A DNA stretch of 64,000 nt from Prevotella sp. (GCA_017474515.1 JAFVHN010000024.1:1-64000), one strand, 5' to 3'. Shown: positions 1-8,337, numbered from the stretch's first letter. Program-made: numbers and translations. Notes: a model not told the origin generated them from the letters alone.

Positions 1-91
1 CGGACAAGAGAATAGCCTCAATACAGGCCAAAATCAACAGGAGACCAAGGGAAAAACTAAATTTCTTCACACCAAATGAGGTCTTTTTCAA
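1..91 (-). CDS. N-terminus of an exported or membrane protein, cut by window edge
   Basis: On the minus strand a frame stays open from a TTG at 91-89, or a GTG at 70-68, to the left edge. It encodes a lysine-rich start followed by a strongly hydrophobic run (GLLLILACIEAILLS), which looks like a signal peptide or first membrane helix. Only about 30 residues are visible, so no family can be named. Neither start is ATG, and no clear TAnnTTTG box was seen upstream on this strand. The call rests on the hydrophobic pattern and the absence of stops, so confidence is low. Confidence 0.35.
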   Translation of the reverse strand, partial: MKKTSFGVKKFSFSLGLLLILACIEAILLS

Positions 92-141
92 ACATTATAC
101 CTAACTTTGCAGCCAACTTGCACTTGCTGGTTGACTCTATA

Positions 142-202
142 CAGCAAATTTTTCACTTTTCCCTTTTCATTTTTCACTTAAAATCTTTTCACTTTTCCCT
201 TA
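142..202. repeat. GTGAAAA-type heptamer tract with AGCAAATTTTTCAC end
   Basis: Imperfect TTTTCACTTTTC repeats upstream of rluA. The block AGCAAATTTTTCAC at 143-156 is the reverse complement of the end motif found at 6375 and 9737, so this is a member of the dispersed heptamer family of this window. Confidence 0.6.
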
Positions 203-210
203 ATTTTTCG

Positions 211-218
211 TACCTTTG
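211..218 (+). promoter_or_regulatory. -7 element of rluA promoter
   Basis: TACCTTTG matches the Bacteroidetes -7 consensus TAnnTTTG. It lies 27 bp before the rluA ATG. No clean TTTG was seen at the expected -33 distance, where the heptamer tract sits. Confidence 0.55.
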
Positions 219-244
219 TCGCCCCTATAGAAAGAAGTGAGAGA

Positions 245-1174
245 ATGAACGAGAAATATTTCTTTAATGAAGCCCAGGGCGAGTGGGACAGCTATGAGGT
301 GAAGAAACCCCAGGAACTGCTCGATTTCCTCCTTGAGAACGTGAAAGGCTTGAGCCGCACGAAGATAAAAGCCACGCTACAGGGCCGCGGCGTGCGCGTG
401 GATGGCAAGACGGTGACGCAGTTCAACCATCCGCTCAAGCCGGGGAGCACGGTCAGTTATAGCCGTTCGAAGCGCAACCAAGAGATATTGCGCAACCGCT
501 ATGTGAGAATTGTCTATGAGGACAAATACCTGGTGGTGGTGGAAAAGCGCCCCGGCATCCTTTCGATGCCCGCCGGTCATAAGTCGCTCAATGTGAAGTC
601 GGTGCTCGACGATTATTTCCATAAGTCGAAACAACGTTGCCAGGCCCATGTGGTGCATCGCCTGGACCGCGACACGTCGGGGCTGATGATCTATGCCAAG
701 GACATGCAGACGGAGCAGGCTTTGGAACATTCATGGAAAACGCTCGTCTATGACCGCCGATATGTGGCCGTGCTCTCCGGACAAGTGGAGCAGCAGGAGG
801 GCACCGTGGCCAACTGGTTGAAAGACAATCAGGCCTATTTCACTTTCTCGAGCGAGGTGGACAACGGCGGAAAATATGCCGTCACTCATTTCTATGTGCT
901 TGAGCGTTCGGCCCATTACTCCTTGGTGGAGTTTAAATTGGACACGGGGCGCAAGAACCAGATACGAGTGCACGCTGCCGACTTGGGACATCCCGTTTGC
1001 GGCGACACGAAATATGGCAACGGCGACGACCCCTGCGGGCGGCTGGCGCTACATGCCTTCCTGCTTTGTTTCGAGCATCCCGTAACCCATCAGCATCTTG
1101 AATTTGAGTCGCCGGCACCTGCCAGCTTCCACCACGCATTGAATAATAATGAACCCATAATAAGCGAAAAATAA
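245..1174 (+). CDS. RluA-family RNA pseudouridine synthase
   Basis: Converts specific uridines of rRNA or tRNA to pseudouridine in the cytoplasm. The 309-residue protein has an S4-like RNA-binding segment at about residues 23-72 (SRTKIKATLQGRGVRVDGK) and the catalytic RluA/RluC/RluD signature HRLDRDTSGLMIY at 138-150, with D141 as the expected catalytic Asp. The C-terminal GRKNQIRVHAADLGHPVCGD segment is also typical. The ATG is 27 bp after a TACCTTTG box. The stop overlaps the next small gene by one base (TAATG), implying translational coupling. Substrate site is unknown; motifs alone cannot separate RluC from RluD-like paralogues. Confidence 0.93.
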   Translation: MNEKYFFNEAQGEWDSYEVKKPQELLDFLLENVKGLSRTKIKATLQGRGVRVDGKTVTQFNHPLKPGSTVSYSRSKRNQEILRNRYVRIVYEDKYLVVVEKRPGILSMPAGHKSLNVKSVLDDYFHKSKQRCQAHVVHRLDRDTSGLMIYAKDMQTEQALEHSWKTLVYDRRYVAVLSGQVEQQEGTVANWLKDNQAYFTFSSEVDNGGKYAVTHFYVLERSAHYSLVEFKLDTGRKNQIRVHAADLGHPVCGDTKYGNGDDPCGRLALHAFLLCFEHPVTHQHLEFESPAPASFHHALNNNEPIISEK

Positions 1175-1332
1175 TGGAAGATTATACTATTTATCTGCTG
1201 GCCTTAGTGGCCGTGATTGTTGTTGTACTGGTATTAAAGAAAGTGACGAGCTGTTTGGTGAAAGCCATTGTCACTCTTATCATTGCGGCTGCCGCCTTGT
1301 ACATTTACTATATGTATTACGGCGGGGCGTAG
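1174..1332 (+). CDS. 52-residue two-helix membrane protein
   Basis: Its ATG overlaps the rluA stop by one base (TAATG), so it is probably co-translated with rluA. It encodes two hydrophobic segments (IYLLALVAVIVVVLVL, then AIVTLIIAAAALYIYYMYY) separated by a short basic/Cys linker (KKVTSCLVK), and ends in GGA. This fits a small integral inner-membrane protein. No family is recognised. Small size makes it easy to miss; support comes from coupling to rluA and the clear helix-turn-helix membrane pattern. Confidence 0.6.
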   Translation: MEDYTIYLLALVAVIVVVLVLKKVTSCLVKAIVTLIIAAAALYIYYMYYGGA

Positions 1333-1385
1333 TTAGTGAAGCCCCTCAATCGGGGTGGGCTCTTAAACTTCAAACAAATAGGAAA

Positions 1386-3710
1386 ATGAAAAAATCAATA
1401 ACAATGTGCATGGCTGCGCTGATGGCATCATGTACCACGAATGTTGACATGGAACAACAAATCGACGAACTCTATGGCCGCATGACTCAGGAAGAGCGCA
1501 TCGCCCAGCTGAGAAGTATGTATATGGACGACCTCTTCAATGAGCAAGGGCAGTTGGACACGACGAAATGCCGCGAGCTGATACCTTTCGGCATCGGCCA
1601 TTTCTCGCAATATGCCAGCCAAAAGCCCACGGACCCCAACGTGCTGCGCGACCGCGTGGTTGCTGTTCAGGACTGGTTGATGAACCATACGCCCAGCGGC
1701 ATTCCAGCCCTTTTTCATGAGGAGGTGCTCAGTGGTGTGAACACCAGCGGCGCTACCATTTATCCGCAACAAATTGGGCAGGCGTGTTCGTTCAACCCTG
1801 AACTGGCTGAGCTGAAGACGCGCCAGACAGGCATTGCCATGCGCAAGATGGGTGGCGTGCTCTCACTGTCGCCGATGGTCGATGTGTGCCGTGTGCCCAG
1901 TTTCAACCGCCTGGAAGAGTCCTACGGTGAAGATGCCTATCTCTCGGCAGTGATGGGAACAGCATTCGTGAAAGGACTTCAGCAGGGCGACCTTAGAAAA
2001 GGGGTGGGGGCATGCTCAAAACACTACCTTGGCTATGGCGGAGGCGGCGATGCCGACGAAAAAGAGCTGATGGAGGAAATTCTTTTGCCACACGAGGCCA
2101 TGATCCGCGTGGCAGGCAGCAAGGCCCTCATGCCGGGCTATCATGCCGTGCATGGCACCAACTGTGTGGCTAACAGCGAAATACTTCAAGACATCCTGCG
2201 CGGATATGTGGGCTTCGATGGAATGGTGGTGAGCGATTACACCGCCATCGACCAGTTGCCCGACATGGAGAATGAGGTGCAAAAAGCCGCCGCCGCCATC
2301 AATGGCGGAAACGATGTGGACTTCCCCTTCGGCGCCAATTATCAGTATTTGCAAGAGGCCATCGACAAAGGCATTGTGAAGCCCGAAACTTTGGAAAGGG
2401 CAGTGAAGAATGTGCTTCGCTATAAATTCCGTTGCGGGTTGTTCGACAAAAATCCGTACCTCTACAGCACAGAGAAAATAGAACTCGACACTCCCGAGGA
2501 GCGGCAGACCGCCTACGACATTGCCACCCAATCAGTGGTGCTATTGGAGAACAATGGCATCTTGCCGCTGAAAAACGCGAAGAACATCCTAATCACAGGG
2601 CCTAATGCCAACTCTATGTGGGCCATGTGCGGCGACTATTCTTTCCCCGCCATGACATTCTTTTGGAAGAAAAACGAAAAAGACCTCGACCATCCACATG
2701 TGGTGACGCTGCTCGAGGGAATGAAGAAACAGGCCCCCGCCGGTCTCGACATTCTTTATTCCCGCGGTTGCGACTGGACGGAAGAGATTGAAACCAAGTA
2801 TGCCGTCAGTGGTGACGAGCGGGCCTGGGAATATGAAATTTTGCACCGAAAGGTTGACTCGGGTGAAAAGGCCGACAAGCAGGAGGCCCTCAGCATGGCC
2901 GCACAAAGCGACGTGATAATAGCCGCCGTGGGCGAGAATGTCATGCTTTGTGGCGAGAACCGCGACAGGCAAGGACTTCGGCTACCCGGCAAGCAAGAAC
3001 AATTTGTTGAGGAACTGCTGGCAACCGGCAAGCCCGTGGTGCTGGTCATCTTCGGAGGAAGGGCACAACTGGTGAACGGCATCGCCGAGCGTTGTGCCGC
3101 CGTCATTCAGGCCTGGTATCCCGGCGAGGAAGGCGGAAATGCCGTGGCCGACATTCTCTATGGCAAGGTGTCGCCGTCGGCAAAATTGTCGGTCAGTTAT
3201 CCCAATACGGAAATCAACGAGGCCATTTGTTACAACTATTCCGACAAGCCCGACCCGCGCATCCAGTGGCCTTTCGGCTATGGTCGTACCTACACCACCT
3301 TCGAATATCAGAACCTTCAGGTGGACAAGGAGGCAACGACGGGCGACGGCTTTGTCAACCTCTCCTTCGAGGTGAAGAACACAGGCACGGTGGCCGCCGA
3401 CGAGATAGCACAGGTTTATATCTCGCCCGCCGATAGCAGCCAGCAGCTGCGCCCCATTCAGCTACAGGCTTTTGCCCGTGTTTCGCTGAAACCCGGCGAA
3501 ACGAAGACGGTGAAAGTGAAACTCCATACCGAGCAATTCGGCTTTTACAGCCACCAGTCGGCCCGTCAGTGGAATGTGTGTCCCGGAACTTATATTATCA
3601 AGATAGGCGCTTCGTCGGCCGATATTCGCTTACAACAGCCCGTTGTCTTGAAAGGCGAAACCTTCACCAAGCCCATCCGCGAACATTATTTCTCTGATGT
3701 GGCCTTGTAA
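1386..3710 (+). CDS. Glycoside hydrolase family 3 lipoprotein (beta-glucosidase/xylosidase type)
   Basis: Exo-acting beta-glycosidase releasing terminal glucose or xylose from plant-type glycans. The N-terminus is a lipoprotein signal with lipobox MASC (Cys16), so the enzyme should be anchored in an envelope membrane. The GH3 N-terminal barrel carries RLEESYGEDAYL and the nucleophile motif MVVSDYTA with D284. The alpha/beta sandwich follows, with the CGENRDRQGLRLPG segment that holds the usual acid/base Glu region. A fibronectin-III-like domain closes the 774-residue protein, as in BglX-type enzymes. The sugar specificity cannot be read from sequence. There is no neighbouring polysaccharide-utilisation locus, and the clpS start is 31 bp downstream. 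Confidence 0.92.
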   Translation: MKKSITMCMAALMASCTTNVDMEQQIDELYGRMTQEERIAQLRSMYMDDLFNEQGQLDTTKCRELIPFGIGHFSQYASQKPTDPNVLRDRVVAVQDWLMNHTPSGIPALFHEEVLSGVNTSGATIYPQQIGQACSFNPELAELKTRQTGIAMRKMGGVLSLSPMVDVCRVPSFNRLEESYGEDAYLSAVMGTAFVKGLQQGDLRKGVGACSKHYLGYGGGGDADEKELMEEILLPHEAMIRVAGSKALMPGYHAVHGTNCVANSEILQDILRGYVGFDGMVVSDYTAIDQLPDMENEVQKAAAAINGGNDVDFPFGANYQYLQEAIDKGIVKPETLERAVKNVLRYKFRCGLFDKNPYLYSTEKIELDTPEERQTAYDIATQSVVLLENNGILPLKNAKNILITGPNANSMWAMCGDYSFPAMTFFWKKNEKDLDHPHVVTLLEGMKKQAPAGLDILYSRGCDWTEEIETKYAVSGDERAWEYEILHRKVDSGEKADKQEALSMAAQSDVIIAAVGENVMLCGENRDRQGLRLPGKQEQFVEELLATGKPVVLVIFGGRAQLVNGIAERCAAVIQAWYPGEEGGNAVADILYGKVSPSAKLSVSYPNTEINEAICYNYSDKPDPRIQWPFGYGRTYTTFEYQNLQVDKEATTGDGFVNLSFEVKNTGTVAADEIAQVYISPADSSQQLRPIQLQAFARVSLKPGETKTVKVKLHTEQFGFYSHQSARQWNVCPGTYIIKIGASSADIRLQQPVVLKGETFTKPIREHYFSDVAL

Positions 3711-3741
3711 TTCAAACCTCATATCTCATAACTCAGACCTT

Positions 3742-4056
3742 ATGCCCCAGGAACAACAAGGCACCCGTGAGCGGCAACGAACCGACATCCGTGAACCCCA
3801 TCGCTATAAAGTCATTATCTATAACGATGACTTCACACCCATGGAGTTTGTAGTGAAAATTCTTATGGAGGTGTTTTTCAAAAGTCATGCCGAGGCCGAG
3901 TCGCTCATGCTCCGTGTCCACCACTCCGACAAGGCCGTGGTGGGCATCTATACCTACGACATCGCCGTTTCAAAAGTGCAAAAGGCCACGCGCATGGCCC
4001 GCGACGAGGGCTTTCCCCTGCGTCTGGGCTATGAACCCGACGGCATGAGTGATTGA
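3742..4056 (+). CDS. clpS: ClpS N-degron adaptor
   Basis: Adaptor that binds N-terminal Leu, Phe, Trp or Tyr of substrates and hands them to ClpAP. The core YKVIIYNDDFTPMEFVV and the helix HSDKAVVGIYTYDIAVSKVQ match the ClpS fold and its N-end-rule pocket (Asn-Asp pair and Met). A longer frame starts at 3697 inside the GH3 gene, but its extra 15 residues are not ClpS-like, so the ATG at 3742 is preferred, giving 104 residues. clpA begins 38 bp downstream and aat follows that, so the locus encodes adaptor, unfoldase and N-degron-creating transferase together. Confidence 0.93.
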   Translation: MPQEQQGTRERQRTDIREPHRYKVIIYNDDFTPMEFVVKILMEVFFKSHAEAESLMLRVHHSDKAVVGIYTYDIAVSKVQKATRMARDEGFPLRLGYEPDGMSD

Positions 4057-4094
4057 AACCCTTACATTAACGCCAATATCCTAACGTTTTCTAA

Positions 4095-6344
4095 ATGGCT
4101 GAATTAAAGAAAACCGAACGGCTCGACACCTTGCTTTCCGACGCTTTGGATTGTTGCAAGCAATATCGGCACGAATTTATTGTGCCCGAGCATATTCTTT
4201 ACGCCTTGCTCCACGAGAAAGTTTTTCTTTCCGTTCTTTATTTATACAACGGTTCCCACGAACTGCTGTCGGCATTGGACAAAATTCTCAGAGACATTGA
4301 GAAAGTGCCTGAAAATGCTGAATATGTTCCAGAACCGTCGGCGCAGACCCATGAACTCTTCGAGATGGCCTGTCAGAAGGTCATCTTTAGCAGTGCCCAA
4401 GAACTCGACATCCCTCACGTCGTCACGGCCCTCATGAGCCTCCAGCAGTCGTGGGCCGCTTACCTGCTCAAGGAAGTCTTGGACGGAGAGGAAAGTGTTT
4501 TCATCAGTAACTTGATTACGGCCTACGAGATGGAGGACGACGGAATGGACGACTTTGATGAACAGGACCTTGACGACATCACCAGGGAAGAGCCGTGGCG
4601 TAGGCTCGTAACCTGTCTTAACGACAACATCGACGACCAGCACCCCCTCATTGGGCGTGAACGGGAACTTCAACGAACCATTCAGGTGCTTTGCCGCAAG
4701 GAAAAGAACAACCCCTTGCACGTGGGAGAGCCCGGCGTGGGAAAAACCGCCTTGGTCTATGGCCTTACAAGGAAAATCGAGGAGGGCGACGTGCCCCCGA
4801 GGCTTCAAGGATGCAAAGTGTTCCAGATGGAACTGGGAACGATGCTTGCCGGAACCCAGTACCGTGGCGACTTCGAAAAACGCATCAAGTCGGTCATGGA
4901 CGGCGTTTCTGCACAGGGCAACGTCATTGTCTATATCGACGAAATCCATAACCTCATAGGGGCAGGCCGCACCGGCGAGGGAAGCATGGACGCCTCGAAC
5001 ATGTTGAAGCCCTACCTCGAAAAAGGCAATGTGCGCTTCATCGGCTCCACCACCTACGACGAATACAACCGCTTTTTTTCCAAAAGCAAGGGCATTGTGC
5101 GCCGTTTCCAGCAAATCGACATCAACGAGCCGTCCATCGACGAGGCCATCCTCATCCTGAAAGGCCTCAGGGCCACCTTTGAGGAGTTCCACGGCGTGGT
5201 TTATGAAGACCAGGCCATCGAGCATGCCGTCAGGCAGAGTGCCAAATACATCAACGAGCGCTACTTGCCCGACAAGGCCATCGACCTCATTGACGAGGCC
5301 GGTGCAGCTGTGGAAATGACCATGAACACCGAGAAGGGCATCACCAGTCCTGCGCAAGTGGTTGGAAAACAACAGATTGATGAGGTATTGCAAAAGGTGT
5401 GCAAGATAGACGCCGCCGTGCTCAAGGAGGAGGACAACAGCAACCTGGAGTCGTTGCGAAGCCGCATCGAAAGCCAGATTTTCGGACAAGACGAGGCCGT
5501 GGCACAGGTGGTGGAAGCCATCCAGATGTCGAAGGCCGGACTGACGGAAGAGGGCAAGCCGCTGGCATCGTTGCTCTTCGTGGGGCCCACCGGCGTGGGA
5601 AAAACCGAGGTGGCAAAGGTGCTGGCGCAGGAACTTGGCATACAGCTCGTAAGGTTCGACATGAGCGAATACACGGAAAAACACACCGTAGCCAAGCTCA
5701 TCGGTTCCCCCGCCGGTTACGTGGGTTATGAAGATGGCGGACTGCTCACCGATGCCATCCGCAAGACACCGAACTGCGTGCTCTTGCTCGACGAGATTGA
5801 AAAGGCCCACTCCGACATCTATAACATCCTCCTTCAGGTCATGGACTATGCCGTTCTCACCGACAATAAAGGCCGGAAGTCCGACTTCCGAAATGTCGTG
5901 CTCATCATGACCAGCAATGCCGGCGCACAATATGCCGGACAGGCCATCGGCTTCGACAACAACACCACGCGCGGCGAGGCCATGATGAAACAAGTGAAGC
6001 GTCTTTTCAAGCCCGAATTTCTCAACAGGCTCTCTGCCACCGTCACGTTCCACGACATGGACATGCCCATGGCTTCCCGCATTATGGACAAGAAGCTCAG
6101 GCAGTTGCAGGCCAAGCTCGATGCCAAACACGTTGTGCTGGAGCTCGACGAGGCTGCTCGCGCCCTCTTGCTCAAAAAAGGCTTTACCAAGGAATACGGG
6201 GCCAGGGAGATGGACCGCGTCATTGCGCAGATGCTGAAAACGCCCCTCATGCGCGAAATCCTCTTCGGCTCACTAAAAGACGGCGGCACTGCCCATTTCG
6301 TGGTCAATGAAAAAGAAGAGATGGTTATTTGTAGTGAAGAGTGA
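4095..6344 (+). CDS. clpA: ClpA AAA+ unfoldase of ClpAP protease
   Basis: Unfolds substrates and threads them into ClpP. The 749 residues match the usual ClpA size. The N-terminal Clp_N repeat region (to about 145) is followed by D1 with Walker A GEPGVGKT (211-218) and Walker B VIVYIDEIHN. D2 has Walker A GPTGVGKT (497-504) and Walker B VLLLDEIEKAH. There is no long ClpB-type coiled-coil between them. After TSNAGAQYAGQ comes the IGF tripeptide expected of the ClpP-docking loop. clpP itself is not in the window. The pairing with clpS upstream supports ClpA rather than ClpC. Confidence 0.94.
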   Translation: MAELKKTERLDTLLSDALDCCKQYRHEFIVPEHILYALLHEKVFLSVLYLYNGSHELLSALDKILRDIEKVPENAEYVPEPSAQTHELFEMACQKVIFSSAQELDIPHVVTALMSLQQSWAAYLLKEVLDGEESVFISNLITAYEMEDDGMDDFDEQDLDDITREEPWRRLVTCLNDNIDDQHPLIGRERELQRTIQVLCRKEKNNPLHVGEPGVGKTALVYGLTRKIEEGDVPPRLQGCKVFQMELGTMLAGTQYRGDFEKRIKSVMDGVSAQGNVIVYIDEIHNLIGAGRTGEGSMDASNMLKPYLEKGNVRFIGSTTYDEYNRFFSKSKGIVRRFQQIDINEPSIDEAILILKGLRATFEEFHGVVYEDQAIEHAVRQSAKYINERYLPDKAIDLIDEAGAAVEMTMNTEKGITSPAQVVGKQQIDEVLQKVCKIDAAVLKEEDNSNLESLRSRIESQIFGQDEAVAQVVEAIQMSKAGLTEEGKPLASLLFVGPTGVGKTEVAKVLAQELGIQLVRFDMSEYTEKHTVAKLIGSPAGYVGYEDGGLLTDAIRKTPNCVLLLDEIEKAHSDIYNILLQVMDYAVLTDNKGRKSDFRNVVLIMTSNAGAQYAGQAIGFDNNTTRGEAMMKQVKRLFKPEFLNRLSATVTFHDMDMPMASRIMDKKLRQLQAKLDAKHVVLELDEAARALLLKKGFTKEYGAREMDRVIAQMLKTPLMREILFGSLKDGGTAHFVVNEKEEMVICSEE

Positions 6345-6351
6345 TAAAGAA

Positions 6352-6446
6352 AAGTGAAAAGTGAAAAGTGAAGAGTGAAAAATTTGCTACCGCCATCCGA
6401 TTTTCTCCTTTTCGGTTTTCACTCTTCACTCTTCACTCATCACTTA
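6352..6446. repeat. GTGAAAA heptamer array with inverted second arm
   Basis: Repeated GTGAAAA/GTGAAGA units run into GTGAAAAATTTGCT then ACCGCCAT (6375-6396). After about 20 bp a mirror arm of TTTTCACTCTTCACTCTTCACTC follows, so transcripts could fold into a long A/U-rich hairpin between clpA and aat. Confidence 0.7.
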
Positions 6447-6457
6447 AAACACAGGAT

Positions 6458-7141
6458 ATGATTTTCCAATTAGACGAAAATTTTTGGTTTCCCGACCCCC
6501 ATCTGGCCGAAACGGAAGGGGAGTTTGGATGGGAAGGCATGCTGGCCGTTGGCGGTGACCTGAGTCCCGAGAGGTTGAAACTGGCCTATAGTCTTGGCAT
6601 CTTCCCATGGTTTAATTTCCGTCAGAGGGAATTAACGCCCGTCTGGTATTGTCCCCAAACGCGGTTCGTCATCTTCCCCCATGAGATACATGTCTCCCAT
6701 TCCATGCGCACGTTGATGAACAAGCGTCGTTACCGCCTTTCCATGAACGAGAATTTTGTGGGCGTCATCAATAATTGCAGCAGTTTGCGCATTCACATGA
6801 GGGGCGCATGGCTGGGCAGGAAAATGGTGGCCGCTTATACGAAGTTGCACGAAATGGGTATTGCCAAGAGCGTGGAAGTATGGGAAAAAGACGACCAGGC
6901 GAAGAACGGCGAGCGACTGGTGGGCGGACTCTATGGCGTATGGACGCCAAATTGTTTCGCCGGCGAGAGCATGTTCTCACTCGTGCCCAGCGCCAGCAAA
7001 CTGGCTCTCATCCACCTGGCCCGCACCCTGCAATCCGTGGAGGGCGCCGTCATCGATTGCCAATTTCATACGCCTCATCTTGAAAGCATGGGCGGGCGCC
7101 ACATCTCCTACGACGACATGATATCACATATTATTAAGTGA
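6458..7141 (+). CDS. aat: Leucyl/phenylalanyl-tRNA--protein transferase
   Basis: Adds Leu or Phe from aminoacyl-tRNA to proteins with N-terminal Arg or Lys, creating ClpS-recognised N-degrons. Diagnostic segments are YSLGIFPWF, PVWYCPQTRFVIFP, GLYGVWTPNCFAGESMFS and the C-terminal IDCQFHTPHLESMGGR. A frame extends upstream to 6368, but those residues are translated heptamer repeat, so the ATG at 6458 just after AGGAT is chosen. That gives 227 residues, normal for the family. Located after clpS-clpA across a repeat array, it completes the degron-writing and -reading set. Confidence 0.94.
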   Translation: MIFQLDENFWFPDPHLAETEGEFGWEGMLAVGGDLSPERLKLAYSLGIFPWFNFRQRELTPVWYCPQTRFVIFPHEIHVSHSMRTLMNKRRYRLSMNENFVGVINNCSSLRIHMRGAWLGRKMVAAYTKLHEMGIAKSVEVWEKDDQAKNGERLVGGLYGVWTPNCFAGESMFSLVPSASKLALIHLARTLQSVEGAVIDCQFHTPHLESMGGRHISYDDMISHIIK

Positions 7142-7149
7142 AGAATAAA

Positions 7150-7230
7150 GCCCCCCTCTAATCCCCCCAAAGGGGGGAAGACGTACGGCCATTAGGCTCC
7201 CCTCTTTACGGGAGGGGTCGGGGGTGGGCT
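7150..7230. repeat. C/G-rich hairpin repeat, copy 1
   Basis: The element begins GCCCCCCTCTAATCCCCCC, has a central GGGGGGAAGACGTACGG, and ends GGGAGGGGTCGGGGGTGGGC. The two ends are largely complementary. Related copies are at 14864-14947 and 49612-49689, with a fragment at 8241-8277. Confidence 0.8.
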
Positions 7231-7274
7231 ACTACAATTTTTTCATTTAGCGAAGCGTATAATTCATCACTTAA

Positions 7275-7916
7275 ATTAGCATTCCAATTCCTACCGTTTC
7301 CACATACCTCAAGAAGCTCATCAGCGAGGGCGAGCACCGTCAGCAGGACTTCAAATATCGGGTTTCCGATGCCTGCAAGCTCGCCCGCTCGGTGTCAGCC
7401 TTCGCCAATACCGATGGCGGACGGCTCCTTATCGGCGTGCGCGACGACGGCAACCTCTCGGGCGTGCGCTCTGAGGAGGAAATCTACATGATGCACGTGG
7501 CGGCCTTCAAGTATTGCAAACCTCAACCCACGCTGAAGTTCGAGACCTTCCACGTCGATGGCCGCACCATTGTCGTGGCCACCGTCTATGCCTCCGACCG
7601 TAAGCCGGTGTTGGCCAAGGACTACGACGGCCGCGATGTGGCCTACATCCGCATTGCCGACGAGAACATCGTGGCCTCGCCCGTTCACCTCGCCTTGTGG
7701 AAGGAGCAAAGGCGCGAGAGCGGCACCGCCATGGCCTATACCGACGAGGTGCGCACCCTTTTGGCCGCGGTCACCGGCCCGATGTCCCTCGCCGCAATGG
7801 TGAAAAGCTCGCACCTGCCGCGCCGGCTGGTCATACGCCTCGTGGCAAAACTCATCCTCTTCGGCGTGATGGACTACGCCTACGAAGACGGACAATTCCT
7901 TTTTTTCACTACTTGA
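7275..7916 (+). CDS. AlbA_2 (Schlafen-like) domain protein, start codon unclear
   Basis: Probable nucleic-acid-binding regulator of the AlbA_2/Schlafen type. The typical N-terminal pattern GEHRQQDFKYRVSDACKLAR, then SVSAFANTDGGRLLIGV, is clear, followed by VATVYASDRKPVLA and AYIRIADENIVAS. A short C-terminal winged-helix-like part ends in a phenylalanine-rich tail. The open frame begins after a TAA at 7272-7274 but holds no ATG, GTG or TTG before the GTG at 7392, which would remove the first conserved strand and helix. Candidate starts are the ATT codons at 7275, 7281 and 7287. The gene may use a rare start, carry a lost start, or have a sequencing error. Coordinates give the full open frame. 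Confidence 0.7.
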   Translation: MSIPIPTVSTYLKKLISEGEHRQQDFKYRVSDACKLARSVSAFANTDGGRLLIGVRDDGNLSGVRSEEEIYMMHVAAFKYCKPQPTLKFETFHVDGRTIVVATVYASDRKPVLAKDYDGRDVAYIRIADENIVASPVHLALWKEQRRESGTAMAYTDEVRTLLAAVTGPMSLAAMVKSSHLPRRLVIRLVAKLILFGVMDYAYEDGQFLFFTT

Positions 7917-8001
7917 AAAACCCAAAAACTGAAACAAATTCCACCCCAACCAAATCCCCTTTTTTTGTCCGAAAAAGATGGATAACCGCACAGGTAAAAT
8001 C

Positions 8002-8207
8002 GGTAAAATATTTTGACAAAACTGGTTGCTTTTACGCCCGTTTTGTAACCTATTGATTATCAGCAGCTTGAAAATTCCCTTCGGCTTGACCGCAATTTTC
8101 AATGAGAAATCTTCAAGTTTTCCCCTCTCAATCTTCAAGATTTCCCCTCTCAATTTTCCGTCAACCCTTTTTGGGGAACAAAATTCTTATGAAAAATCTT
8201 GACAAAT
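8002..8207 (+). repeat. Invertible-core repeat element, copy A
   Basis: Left flank GGTAAAATATTTTGACAAAA, then TTTTGTAACCTATTGATTAT. The core inverted repeat is at 8086-8164 (TTGACCGCAATTTT to the matching TCAA end). The right flank ends GAAAAATCTTGACAAA. This copy has the most diverged arms. The core orientation relative to the flanks is the same as in copies C and D. Confidence 0.8.
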
Positions 8208-8240
8208 CAGCCCGCTCCCGTAAGTAAGGGCGCTTTATGG

Positions 8241-8277
8241 CTGTACGTCTTCCCCCTTGGGAGGATTAGTGGGGGAC
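8241..8277. repeat. Fragment of C/G-rich hairpin repeat
   Basis: TGTACGTCTTCCCCCTTGG followed by GAGGATTAGTGGGGGACT corresponds to one half of the element at 14864-14947. The other half is missing. Confidence 0.6.
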
Positions 8278-8300
8278 TTTTACTTTTTTTCCCCCATTTC

Positions 8301-8332
8301 TTTGCCACTTTCCCTGGAATTTTGTATTTTTG
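8301..8332 (+). promoter_or_regulatory. Strong consensus promoter for the structured RNA
   Basis: TTTG at 8301-8304, a 20-bp spacer, then TATTTTTG at 8325-8332 match the Bacteroidetes primary sigma consensus in both boxes and spacing. Transcription should begin near 8338. No convincing protein start follows for about 400 bp, which points to a non-coding transcript. Confidence 0.8.
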
Positions 8333-8337
8333 CACTT

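Noticed and set aside
1333-1385. Terminator between the small gene and GH3 gene
   Set aside because: AGCCCCTCAATCGGGGTGGGCT can fold but there is no T-run and the stem is short.
4242-6131. 629-codon minus-strand frame opposite clpA
   Set aside because: Antisense shadow of a high-GC gene; no domain pattern, and clpA is certain.
6368-6457. Longer aat start at 6368
   Set aside because: The extension translates the heptamer repeat.
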